DNA of 64,000 nt. Source: Trypanosoma brucei gambiense DAL972 (Eukaryota > Euglenozoa > Kinetoplastea > Trypanosomatida > Trypanosomatidae). Below the pieces are notes generated by a model. That model had not been told where the DNA came from, did not search any database, and was given only the letters and a program-made list of their open reading frames with translations. A program made the translations under genes and the position numbers. The stretch spans positions 1,619,691 to 1,683,690 of the forward strand of contig NC_026740.1 in the NCBI RefSeq assembly GCF_000210295.1, in the 5' to 3' direction. This document shows, piece after piece, positions 1 to 10,325 of the stretch (position 1 is the first letter of the stretch; each line of letters opens with the position of its first letter).

Positions 1-71
1 TCTGTCGCCTTTTCCACATGCGTAATAAGCGCGGAAACGGACCGCGGTGGAGATTGGCACGTGGCGACGCG

Positions 72-120
<49 letters not shown>

Positions 121-473
121 TGACAGGAATTGTGAAAAGTGGGAATTAGCAGCTAAATGGTGACAAACTCACTGAAAGGGTTATGGAGGGAAATAACATC
201 GGCTTCAGCAATAATAGAGGTAATTTTTTTTCAACTTTTGCGTTTCGTGATATATTACCATCTAGTAATGGTTTGTGGCAAAAATATGAACGCGCCCACT
301 TTTTAGGTTTCCACATACACACACTTCCGCCACACGGAAAAGCACACGAGCCTGGTTCTTCTTTTAATGTTCTTCGGTTAGTTCAAATATAGGTAGTAGA
401 AAGCGAAGAGAAAGATCAAGAGAAGTATAGCAAAAAAAGAAGAAAAGAAAGATATACAAGGACAGTAGTTGAG
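1..473. other. 5' spacer with (TAA)n tract and PK53 leader
   Basis: There is no convincing gene here. An AT run followed by a TAA repeat spans roughly 72-118. The pyrimidine-rich stretch at about 355-379 followed by AG at 380-381 is a plausible spliced-leader acceptor for the kinase gene, giving a 5' UTR of about 92 nt. An open frame at 183-392 has no recognisable features and would lie across that acceptor, so it is not called. Confidence 0.5.
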
Positions 474-1868
474 ATGTCCACGCGGAAAGAGCCACCGAAG
501 GTTCTTAAAGGCGCCGCCTATACGGAGTGCAGTCCCATATCTGATGTTTCTCATCACAAGGCTTCCGCAAGCAAGGCATTTCTGGAAAATCATTACCGTG
601 GGATGTTGCGTGACACCCGAAGTGGAAACACCGCGCGCCCCGTTGGCCCTCGCCCGAGGGAACCATGTGTGGACGACTTTGTGCTCGTCAAACGCATCGG
701 GAAGGGTGCTTTTGGTGAGGTGTACCTTTGCTATAAAAAATATGACAACGACAAACAGTTATATGCACTAAAGCGAATGCGCAAGACGGATATGATACGC
801 AAGAAGCAGATTTCGCACGTTCGTTCGGAGAAGGATGTGATGGCCGAAGCGGCGTCCACAAATCCGTGGGTGGTGAAACTGTACCTCAGTTTCCAGGATG
901 AACAATACTTATATATGGTGATGGAGTACATGCCAGGTGGTGATATGATCTCATGGCTGTGCATCAAACAGCGGTTTGACGTAGAGAGCACACGGTTTTA
1001 TATTGCTGAGCTGTGCGCTGCGGTTGCAAGTGTTCATGACATGTTCTTCGTTCATCGTGATATCAAACCCGATAACATTCTTTTGGACGCCAAAGGGCAC
1101 ATCAAGCTAACTGACTTCGGGCTTTCCAAGCGTTTCGCAAAGGTAGGAGAGGAACTTCTTGACTTAGAGGAGGGCAACGACGCCTTGTGTAGTAGCAATA
1201 GCAGTGCAAACCTGTCAAATACCTGCGGTTCCACCTGCCAAGGGCCAAATTCCGTACCAGTCGTATCCCCCCACAACCCCCACTCACCCACTGCAAACTA
1301 CAATAGTTTGACACCTGCCGGGTCTCATGCCTCCGCACATCCCCAGGCTCGTCGCATCTTTGAATCTATTGTTGGTAGTCCGGGTTACATCGCACCAGAG
1401 ATTCTTCTGCGACAGCGATATGGTGTGAACTGTGATTGGTGGTCTGTTGGTGTTATCATGTATGAAATGCTTTACGGGATCCCACCCTTCTTTTCCAGTG
1501 ACACGAGCTCCACCTGTCACAAAATAACACACTGGCGGGAGTACCTCACTTATCCATCAGATCGTGGCGTCCCACCGGAGGCGACAGATCTTTTGCGTCG
1601 CCTCATGTGTGATCAGCGGGATCGTCTTGACTTTCAGGGCGTGAAGGAACATCCTTTCTTTAATGATATTGATTGGGAGCGATTGCGAGAGACTCCTCCG
1701 GCATTTGTTCCTGAATTATCAGACCCACTCGACACGCATTATTTCCCTGAAGTAGAAGATAATACACCGCAGCAACATCATCAGCGACCGGACGAACGCA
1801 ACGCCGTCAGGGAAGTGGATCCGCGGGGCGTGATATTTGCAGACTACAAATTCAACCTCAAACGGTAA
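474..1868 (+). CDS. PK53: NDR/LATS-family AGC protein kinase (PK53-like)
   Basis: This is a 464-residue serine/threonine kinase of the NDR group, whose trypanosome members act in cytokinesis and cell-cycle progression. Visible motifs are the glycine loop IGKGAFGEV (75-83), catalytic Lys100, HRDIKPDN (194-201), DFG (214-216), the activation-segment serine S298 in SIVGSPGYIAPE, and APE (307-309). A Ser/Pro/Asn-rich insert of about 80 residues lies between DFG and APE (217-297), where NDR kinases characteristically carry an insert. The N-terminal 65 residues would hold the MOB-binding region. The C-terminal hydrophobic motif is FADYKF (455-460), with Lys where NDR kinases normally have a phosphorylatable Thr/Ser. 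The ATG follows a likely splice acceptor at 380-381. Assignment to PK53 rather than PK50 rests on remembered gene order next to ATG8 and PAD, so the family is very secure and the symbol less so. Confidence 0.93.
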   Translation: MSTRKEPPKVLKGAAYTECSPISDVSHHKASASKAFLENHYRGMLRDTRSGNTARPVGPRPREPCVDDFVLVKRIGKGAFGEVYLCYKKYDNDKQLYALKRMRKTDMIRKKQISHVRSEKDVMAEAASTNPWVVKLYLSFQDEQYLYMVMEYMPGGDMISWLCIKQRFDVESTRFYIAELCAAVASVHDMFFVHRDIKPDNILLDAKGHIKLTDFGLSKRFAKVGEELLDLEEGNDALCSSNSSANLSNTCGSTCQGPNSVPVVSPHNPHSPTANYNSLTPAGSHASAHPQARRIFESIVGSPGYIAPEILLRQRYGVNCDWWSVGVIMYEMLYGIPPFFSSDTSSTCHKITHWREYLTYPSDRGVPPEATDLLRRLMCDQRDRLDFQGVKEHPFFNDIDWERLRETPPAFVPELSDPLDTHYFPEVEDNTPQQHHQRPDERNAVREVDPRGVIFADYKFNLKR

Positions 1869-1982
1869 CTGCTGTTTTTTTTTAAGAAAAAGAAAGATAA
1901 GAAAAAAGAGAGGAAATAAATCAAGAGAAAAGTGCAACGGCCCACGCTGCGCGTACATTTCGCATATGCATATGAAAGATGC

Positions 1983-2028
<46 letters not shown>

Positions 2029-2264
2029 TACATCTGCTCATGGGCGTGATCACAGTAAAATGGGGGCAAAAATGTTAAAAGATGAATTAGAAACGAACCT
2101 TGTGATACATGTTTATGATATTCATCATCATCTCCTTCTTCCCAGCGTGCGAAATCGATACTCCTTCGCGTTCCCTGTTTCATTTCTCCTCGTCACTCCC
2201 TTTTGATTTTTTTTCGATTGTTTGTTTTTTGTTTGCTCTTTTTTTTTCCTTTTTGATGCGGTAT

Positions 2265-2342
<78 letters not shown>

Positions 2343-4888
2343 ACAAATGCTTGTAAATAAACTGAAAAAGAGAGAGAGATTTCATTTTTTTTGTTTTATT
2401 ATATCCTCTTCTTGTTTCTCTTCCTTTTCTTTTTTCGCATTAAAGTCGTTGACAATATTATAATGTGGCGGCAGAATGATGGCGATATTTAAATTGGTGA
2501 GAAGCAGCAGAAGGAAGTTGAGGTTGAGGTCATGTGGTACCGTTTCGATGTTCTCATTACTGTTTCTCTTATTTTTCCTTTTGCTTTTGTTTCAGCTTTA
2601 ACTTCTTTTTGTTTTTGTTTTTGCATTTTAGTTTTCACGGGGATTTGGTTCGTTACAGCGTGTGTGAAAGGGGAGTGGGGGGGAAGTTGGAGGAGAAGCA
2701 ATGCAGAGGAAAAAAAAACTGAGAAGAGGGAAGAGAAACTGTTATTCGTGTTTTTTTTCCCATCAACTGATCTCGTCTTATTTTTTTTTAATATTTTCCG
2801 TTGGTTTTTTTTGTTTTTATTGAGGAAGGGAGCAAGAGAAGAGGGAAGTGCGGCGTTTGGGTACTTGCGTGTAGAGTTTTAGTGTGATATAACCGAAGGG
2901 AGGGGGAAGGGAGAAGAAAAATCACAGTGGGACTTTTTTAGTGACGGAGAGCATTTTTCCAGGTATAAATATATATTAAAATATATTGAAATATATATTT
3001 AAAAAATATATATATAATAAATCAAATGTCATCCTTTCAGTTTATTGATTTCCCCCCCCCCTCCCTCTTCTGCATTACATTACACTACACTACGCTGCGC
3101 TGTCTCGCTTCATTTCCTTTGATGTGTTGTGTTGTGTTATGTTTTTTTTTTAATCTTATTAGTTTTTGTTTTTGTTACTTTAAACACCGATAAAAATATG
3201 TTTGGTGTTGGATGATGAGTTGCAAGAAGAGAGAAAGAGAGAGAGAGTAGCGATTAGCACCACCTCAATTTTCTCCCTTGCGTAATGTATTAGAGACATA
3301 AGTTCATGGACTTTTATATTTTGTTACGTGTAAATAGGTTTCGCTTTATGTGTTGGTTTTTTTTGTTTTTCTTGCTTTTTTTCTTTTTTCTTTTTTTTTC
3401 CCTCTTGATTTGCATGTCCCATGTGATATGGCGGGAAGGGAAGGGTAGCAACGTTATTAAATTAAAATAAGTGAACAAATGAATGTATAAGCGGAGAGTA
3501 AAAGCAAAAAAAGAAAAATAGTAATGAGTACAAAAGAGATGCAGGGAAAAGAAACAGGGGCGGATGATAATAATAATAATAATAATAAAGGTTGTTTTAA
3601 TGTTGTGGGTGTGTTGTTACTGTTGTTTCACTTTCCTTTTCTGTATTTTCCTTTCAGAGATTCTCCCCTTCAACCCGTCGCTCATTCAGTTATGATTCGC
3701 GGTTTGGTTTTAGCGCGTGTGTTTATTTTCATCACAGCTGAATGTTTCTCTTTTTTTTTTTCCTTTTCTTTTTCCTTTTCTTTTTTTTTTGTGCTGATTA
3801 GCTGTTGCTGACGCGGTTGATGAAAGATACGAGGTTTCGTTGGGTTTTTTTTTGTGATCCGGTTTCAAAGCGGGGTCTTTACAGTGTTTAAAGGCTGTTG
3901 TTTTATTGTCTTCAGTCTCTTCTTTTCAACCAAAACAAAAAAAAAAGAAATTATATTTGGAAAATGAAAGGAAAGAAAAGGAAGAAAGAAATTATTTGAT
4001 GATGGTGTAATAACAATTACAGTAATAATAAATCGAAAGTAAAGGAACCTCCCTTCTTTTTCGTATTGTTGTTGTTGTCGTCGTCGTTTCTTGCTGTTGT
4101 TCCCTTCCAATTTCTTTTTTTTTGTTTTCTATTTGTTCTTTTTTTTTTTAAAAAAAAGAAAAAAAACTTGTGCTCTACTCTCAGAATGTCCAGTTACTTG
4201 TCCCTTCACCCCCATTTTTCTCTATTTTAAACCTGGGGGATTCTCATCGGCGTCTATTTCTTATTGTTGTTGTTGTTATTGTTGGTGTTTGTTTGTTTTT
4301 TCTTGTTTCTTCCTCCCTCTTTTACTGATAGGCGTTCCATTATTACATCACTTCTACTTTGTTTCATTATTAAAACGACGCAACATGAAGTAACAAAAAG
4401 TTAAGTTGAGAAAAATTTGGTGCTTATTATTATCATTATCATTATTATTATTATTTTCCTGTTCATGTCTCTTACAATACAATATGAACTTGCAACACTT
4501 TTTTTTTTTAATTTATTTCTCTCTTCTTTCTTTTTGTTGTTTTTGTTTGTTTTTTTTTGTGGTGGCGGTGGTGGTGCGGGATTGTGACACGCCGAAAGAC
4601 TTCTCACAAATTCAAAAAACAATTCGGAAGCTTTAGGTTTTTGTGCAATAGTTACATAACCGCAATACACTCAGCCTTATATTTATTTCTTGTACTGAAA
4701 GTTGTATCATCATTGGTAGACGAGACGAGTTGAGTGCTATTAAAATTAAGGACCGTAAAGAAAAAAAAAGAAGAAAATAAATTTCAAAAGCAACACTTGG
4801 CGAGAAGAAGCATTTAAACCTTAGGAAATTTTATACCTTCGGGCAAATCTTTTTTTTAAAAAAAATAAAAAAGAAGAAAACAGAGAAT
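1869..4888. other. 3.0 kb low-complexity spacer
   Basis: There is no credible gene. The sequence is dominated by T-runs, purine stretches, an (AT)n(GT)n block at about 1982-2028 and a long (CA)n tract at 2266-2340. The open frames here are Phe/Leu/Ser- or His/Thr-rich, as expected from translated simple sequence. It probably contains the 3' UTR of PK53 and the 5' UTR of the next gene. A T-run ending in AG at 4872-4873 could be the acceptor for the gene at 4889. Confidence 0.6.
2266..2340. repeat. (CA)n microsatellite, about 37 units
   Basis: An uninterrupted CA dinucleotide run fills 2266-2340. It is the longest simple repeat I see in the window. It lies in the probable 3' UTR/intergenic region after PK53 and is likely to vary in length between strains. 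Confidence 0.97.
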
Positions 4889-5344
4889 ATGATATCGCTA
4901 CATTTGTCCTCGCACTCACTAATGCATGTGCTACTTTCATTCCTGCTGTTATGTTCTGGAGTTGTTATGGGATATTATGCAGATGTGGATTATGAAGTGC
5001 CATCACGTGTTGTGCAGCTCACTGATGCGACATTTGACACAATTGTGATGGATCCCACAAAAGATGTATTTGTTTTGTATTGCGTGACGTGGTCCCGTCA
5101 TTGCCGCTCTGCTGTAAAATTATGGGCGGATCTCTCCATAAGTCAATTTAAACGACCCACCGCTGATACATTTGTGGCTGCATTAATTGACGCGGAGGCA
5201 TTTCCCGAAACGGCGAAGCGTATGGGCGTAAAAAGTTACCCAACAATGTTATTTTATACCCGTTTAGAAAAGGCAACACCACTGGAGTATAATGGACAGG
5301 GCCTCCTTCCATTACTGGACAGTTTTGTCTTTCAAAACTCATAA
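4889..5344 (+). CDS. PDI/thioredoxin-like single-domain protein lacking CxxC
   Basis: This 151-residue protein has a hydrophobic N-terminal segment (about 11-28) that reads as a signal peptide, followed by one thioredoxin fold. Features are VQLTDATFD (42-50, the usual domain entry), a strand with FVLYCVTW, the active-site position W68-S69-R70-H71-C72, and the cis-proline in SYPT (Pro118). In PDI the active site is WCGHC. Here the first cysteine is Ser, so only Cys72 remains and normal dithiol oxidase/isomerase chemistry is not expected. A chaperone-like or substrate-holding role in the secretory pathway is inference. There is no KDEL-type tail; it ends VFQNS. A second, CGHC-containing relative follows about 1.45 kb downstream, suggesting tandem duplication. 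M12 is an alternative start and would also leave a hydrophobic leader. Confidence 0.85.
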   Translation: MISLHLSSHSLMHVLLSFLLLCSGVVMGYYADVDYEVPSRVVQLTDATFDTIVMDPTKDVFVLYCVTWSRHCRSAVKLWADLSISQFKRPTADTFVAALIDAEAFPETAKRMGVKSYPTMLFYTRLEKATPLEYNGQGLLPLLDSFVFQNS

Positions 5345-6791
5345 AATTGTAAGAGGGGATGGAGGAGGAAAAGAGTTACCATTTGAAATCAATGAATCAG
5401 TTAAAGTTAGCGAAGGTAAGAGAAGGACTGTGAAGAATTTCAAAAAAAAAACACACACACACACATAACTATAAATAAATAAAATAATAATAATAATAAG
5501 CTTTACGGAAGTACCGAGTGAGCATCGTAAGTTGAGGAAACCGTAAAACACTCCTACGTAATCAAACTCATATATATATATATATATATGTGGGTGGGTC
5601 CGTCCGTTTTTCATAGTGTGTACCGTATGAGTGCCCTTTTTGTGTTTAGTTGATCAATTTTTTTATTTTTTATTTTGATTCCATGCAAAACTGTATGCGG
5701 AGCAATTTCATCGTTAAAATATTCACCACAGAGCAAACAAACGGATTTATACTTATGTACATGTTAGTGTTCTTAATTCGTATTTGTATTACGTGCTTCA
5801 CCGTGTTTCTTTCTTTATTTCGTTATTTCTTTTACTTTTTTGGGGCGGCATTCAACACTTCTTCCTTTCTTATGTTCCTTTAACTCCTTTCCGAATATTA
5901 ACGTCTGAAAGTGTGGAAGTGGAAGGAGGGACAATGACATCAAAAATACATGAAAATAAACAATATATTTATATTTATTTACAAGTGGGGAAGCGTCTAC
6001 TGCGAAGGGGAAAAAATAAATAAATAAAATAAATTGCTTCATTTGAAGCAACGGGGGAAAAAAAACGATAAAAATGTGTTAGTGCCGTCACCCGGACGGT
6101 TTCACTATTTTTTTTTTGTTATGTGCTTCTGTTTCGGTAATAATGAGTTGTATATTTTATTTTTAATTTTATTATTGCAAAGAGAAGGAAGGTTTTCAAA
6201 ATAACAGATAAAATATTTAAATTTATGGTTTCATGTCTGCTTATTTGTGTTTTCCTCTCGTAAAGTTGAAGCTTTTGTGTCCTCACTGGCATGAGGCGCT
6301 TCAACGCAAAGTATTAGTCATTTTTTTCCCCCCCTTCTTTCATTGTTAAGTTGCTTAGGTTTCTTTTTTTTTTTTTTGTATATATATATATATACATTTC
6401 AGAGAATTGTAAATTACGTTGAGTCTTCACTTAAACTATTTCTTTTTCTTCCTCTTCTTTCCTTTCCTTTTCTTTTGCGGATATTTTTCCACTTGTATTT
6501 TATATTGGTGGTTATTGTATGTGAAATCAAAAGTGAAGTTTATCAATCAGCTACACTACACAGAAAATATCAACAGCAAGAACAACAACAGCAACATTCA
6601 AACAGGCTAAAAGGGGAGAAAGAAAGTAAAAAAGGCATTACTTGAAAAAGTTCTAAATACTGAAAAAAGAAAAGGGAAATAATAATAATAATAGTAATAA
6701 TAATAATACTATTACAACTAATAGTAACAATAACATCCACAAGAGCCCGATTTTTATTTGAAGGGAAGGCAAAAACAAAAACAAAAAAAAG
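5345..6791. other. Low-complexity spacer between the two PDI-like genes
   Basis: No gene is supported. The spacer holds a TAA/TA-rich stretch near 5470-5500, (TA)n at about 5569-5589 and 6377-6394, and many T-runs. TAA/TAG trinucleotide repeats near 6680-6730 precede the next gene. A T-rich stretch ending in AG at 6762-6763 is a possible trans-splice acceptor for the gene at 6792. Confidence 0.55.
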
Positions 6792-7197
6792 ATGAGGAAC
6801 TCATTTGCACTTCTGCTTTTATCTGTTGCCATCGCTTTTGTTACTGTTTGCTCATTTGCTGATGAGGCGAAGGATTCCGTGGAGTTAACTCCTGATAATT
6901 TTGATAAGGTGGCGTTGGATACGGAGAAACATGTGTTTGTAATGTTTTATGCGCCATGGTGTGGACATTGCAAACGTCTTAAACCCAAATGGGAGGAACT
7001 CGCAAAAGAAATGAAAGATGACATCGGTGGTTATTGCTCGATTGGATGCTGACAAGCACCGCAATGTGGCGGAGCGTTTTGATGTTCGCGGGTACCCGAC
7101 ACTTCTGCTTTTTGCTCGAAGTAAAAAAGAAGGCCTCCGCTACGAAGGAGCCCGTGATGTGGCAGCACTGAAGGAATTTGTTAAAAGCAACATGTGA
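6792..7197 (+). pseudogene. Single-domain protein disulfide isomerase, frameshifted
   Basis: Frame 1 (6792-7052) begins with a signal-peptide-like leader (residues 1-23), then a thioredoxin domain with the intact redox site WCGHC (Cys57 and Cys60). After codon 77 (KDD) at about 7023 the frame runs out of family sequence and stops at 7050-7052. The +1 frame from 7024 immediately continues as recognisable PDI: a strand followed by LDADKH, then the cis-proline motif YPTLLLF and a C-terminal helix, ending at a TGA at 7195-7197. So one family-length domain of about 135 residues is split by a single shift (+1, or equivalently -2). The break falls in 'gatgacatcgg', close to a short direct repeat. 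Either the gene is inactivated or this is a base-calling error; the rest of the second half shows no other damage, which favours a recent event or an error. Confidence 0.85.
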
Positions 7198-9104
7198 TGA
7201 AAATGAGCCTCATGATTTTTGATAGATAGGAGGCAAGTCTTATTTTATTTATTTATTTATTTTCTTTCCTTGTTATTATTACTATCATTATTATTATTTT
7301 TATTACTACTACTATTAAAGGAAACAGAAATAAAAAAAAGGAGTGAAATAGAAAAAAAAAGGCGTAAGAAGATGAAGAGGATGAAGGGGGCAAGGAGGTT
7401 TTGAGGGGGGGAGGAAATAAACAAATAAATTAATTAAGGCGAATTTGAGATGAAAATGGTGGAATATGGAGGGTTATGCGTCCGCGAATGGGTGAATATG
7501 AGCAAATGAGGCAAAAGAAAGTAAAAGAAACAGATGGATAAATAAGTGAAAGAGGTAGATTCCTTTTTTAAATATATATATATATATATAAATATATATA
7601 TGTGTGCATGTATGTATGTTGTGTTTCCCTCTTTTTTTCAGTGTTTATGTTCATTTTTTTTTTCCTTCGCTGTTGTGTTTGCTTCGGTGGTTGGTTTTAT
7701 TTTTCGTTTTGTTTTTGTTTTTGTTTTTATTTTTATTTTATACCACACACTCATACAACTTTTTTTGTTTTTGCCGTTCATTCGTTTCTTTGTTCCCTTT
7801 TTTTTTTTTTTGGTACTTCTCCGTTTGGTTGCGTGTGGGTGTGTGTGTGTGTGGGGGGGGGGCGTCTCGTTTATATTTTATTTTTTGGTTTCATGCGCTT
7901 TTTTTCTTTTTTTCATTATTATTTCGCCATTTTGCATTTGCTTTCGTTTTTTTTTATGTTTTGCTTCTCATTTTTTTGTTTATGTTTTTTATTAATTTTT
8001 TTTTTATGAAAGGAAGGAAAGTGAGGGGGGATGTAAACAGAAACAAGTAATGCATATGGTAAAAGTAATGAAATTAAGAGGGAAAAAAAAACAGATAAAT
8101 AAATAACGGAAGGAGCAAAAAAAAAAAAAGAGGGGAGGATGAAACAATGATGACATGAATGAGAAGAGTGATTGTGTGGGAAAATAAGAATCAAAAACGA
8201 AAAAAAAATTTTTAAGAAAAAAAAAAGAGGTGAAAAGAAAAAGGACTAAATTGAATTGAACTGAATTGGATGGATGGGTGGAGTTTAATATTGTTTTCAC
8301 GCAAACGTGCTGGAAAACCTCATCTAAAAGGGAAGCTTCCAAACCCAATATATAAATATATATAAATATATATAAAGAAAGAGGCGAAAAGTCAAAATGG
8401 TGTGTGTTCGAAAGAGGAAAAAGGAAAAAAAAAACAGAATTAAAAAATTGCGTTTTTGCCGCCCATCCGTCTCCTTTTATATCCCCTCTTTTTATTTTTC
8501 CTCTTCCTCATATTCCTCATTTCGGTTGCCAAATTGCGAGAATTTTTTTTTTTTGAAAAAAAAAAGAAAGAGAATGAGTGCGGTAATTTATATATTTCAT
8601 CATGATTTTCTCGTAACATGATGTTGATATTGATTCCTATAATTAGGGTATGTCGGCATTCATATATATATATATATTCATATATATATATATATATTAT
8701 GTATAAATATATTCTTATTTCTTCTTATTATCACCTTATTATCACCATTGTTATTATTACAACATATGATCTCACAAACGTAGTGAAGTGTGGCAGCGGG
8801 GGGAGCACCAACTTAAAAGAAAAAAAACAAAAAAGGGAAGAAAAAAACAGCAACAACAACAACATTAGTACGGAGGGACAGCAAATTTCTTATTATTATT
8901 ATTATTTTTTTAAAAAAGGGACAAGAATAGGTGACCATCATACCAAAAGTATATACGCGAAGGGAAACATTTAAGGGGAGAGCAGAAAACCACGCAAACA
9001 AGTAAATTAAAAAATAAAACAGACAAACAAACAAACAAAAAAAAAGAAAACGACAAGAAAAGTTGTGGTAAAAAACAAAAAAAAAAAGAAGTAAAGAGGA
9101 GGAA
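7198..9104. other. 1.9 kb low-complexity spacer
   Basis: I see no gene. T-runs, A-runs and (TA)n tracts (about 7570-7601, 8344-8375 and 8660-8698) dominate. The longest open frames (7546-8050) translate to Phe/Cys/Val-rich strings with no domain and overlap in all three frames, a sign of T-rich noncoding DNA. Confidence 0.6.
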
Positions 9105-9617
9105 ATGGCATATAGCGACTATAACAAACAGGAAGCATCGACGGAAACATCTCATAACGATTATTATGAACAATGTTATGGAGATGCGGCATTTGATTAT
9201 CATGAAGAAGTTGGTGAGGCGATAGCGGAGGAGATTCGAATTAATATGGGTCGCCGTAATGTTAAGGCATATGTAGTTCATAATGATGATCAATATAATG
9301 TCTATCGCACCCAACCGGAACGTTCACACATGCGAAGTACCATTTGTATGGATCATCACATTCAAGCTCGTGAGGAGGGCACCTTGCCAGCAGTTAATCA
9401 TCGCTTAGCGACGGATGTTTTGGGACGTGGGGCCCATCGCAGCTTAATTTGTCGTCCATTGGACCGTCACGGCTTCCAAACAGCAGTTTCCTCTCCAACA
9501 TGTCTCATATTACCAAATATCGGCGCATGCAACCGAAGCCCAACATATCCACAAAATTATCAACATAACGGAAGGGACAACTTCATGCTTCCAGTCATTA
9601 CAATGCGAAAAAGATGA
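9105..9617 (+). CDS. Hypothetical protein, Tyr/His/Asn-rich
   Basis: This 170-residue protein is not recognised. Support for a real gene is its base composition, which contrasts sharply with the simple-sequence DNA on both sides, and its varied amino-acid usage. The first 35 residues are rich in Tyr, Asp and Glu. A short helical stretch (about 35-48, GEAIAEEIRINMG) is followed by VKAYVVHNDDQYNVYR, and the rest is rich in His and Arg with no transmembrane segment or signal peptide. The ATG follows an A-rich leader, which is common upstream of trypanosome starts. It is probably a small cytosolic or nucleic-acid-associated protein, but that is a guess from composition only. Confidence 0.65.
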   Translation: MAYSDYNKQEASTETSHNDYYEQCYGDAAFDYHEEVGEAIAEEIRINMGRRNVKAYVVHNDDQYNVYRTQPERSHMRSTICMDHHIQAREEGTLPAVNHRLATDVLGRGAHRSLICRPLDRHGFQTAVSSPTCLILPNIGACNRSPTYPQNYQHNGRDNFMLPVITMRKR

Positions 9618-10294
9618 TGCATAATGATGGAAGAATAGTAGACAAAAAATAATAGTATACCTCATATATATATATATATTTATTTATTTATTTATTTTAT
9701 ATTTATATATTTATATATTTATATTTATATGTTTTTATATATTAATAAGGGAGTTTCATTATTTATTGTTGTTTTATTTGTTATTGTTGTTGTTGTTTTA
9801 TGCGGGGGTGGAGGAAGGGAAATTTTTCCATTTAATAAAACACACACACACACACACAAAGGAAATGGGAATAAAACAAATCAAAACAAACAAACAAATT
9901 GGTTGTGGATGCAGCGATCAGTGAGTTGGTTTGTGGAATATATGGAAATGTGTAAGGAGAGGAATCCAAGGGAAATTGATAAACTCGTATAAATCGCATG
10001 TGTCCGCTTATTTTATATATTTATGAACTCGTATTTATATTTGTGTTTTTATTCCTCTCTTTTTTAAACAGAATTTCCACATCTGCTCGTAACTTCTCGG
10101 GAAAAAATCTAAAAAAAAAAAAGTAAAAAAAGTAGAAGGGGCTCTTTTTTTTTTTTTGTTTGACTTTACACCTTCTATTCCTCACTACCTTTATTTTTGT
10201 TCGATCATTTTTTGACGGAGTAAAAAAAAAAAAAAGAAAGAGAAAACAAATGGAAGAAAATTTTTTTCGTGTTCACGTTCGTTAAATAGTTTGT

Positions 10295-10325
<31 letters not shown>

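Noticed and set aside
2109..2463. His/Thr repeat and Cys/Val repeat open frames across the CA tract
   Set aside because: They are translations of a (CA)n microsatellite and carry no other coding signal.
7546..8050. Three overlapping + strand open frames of 135-149 residues
   Set aside because: All three frames are open at once because the DNA is T-rich. Products are Phe/Cys/Val strings without domains.
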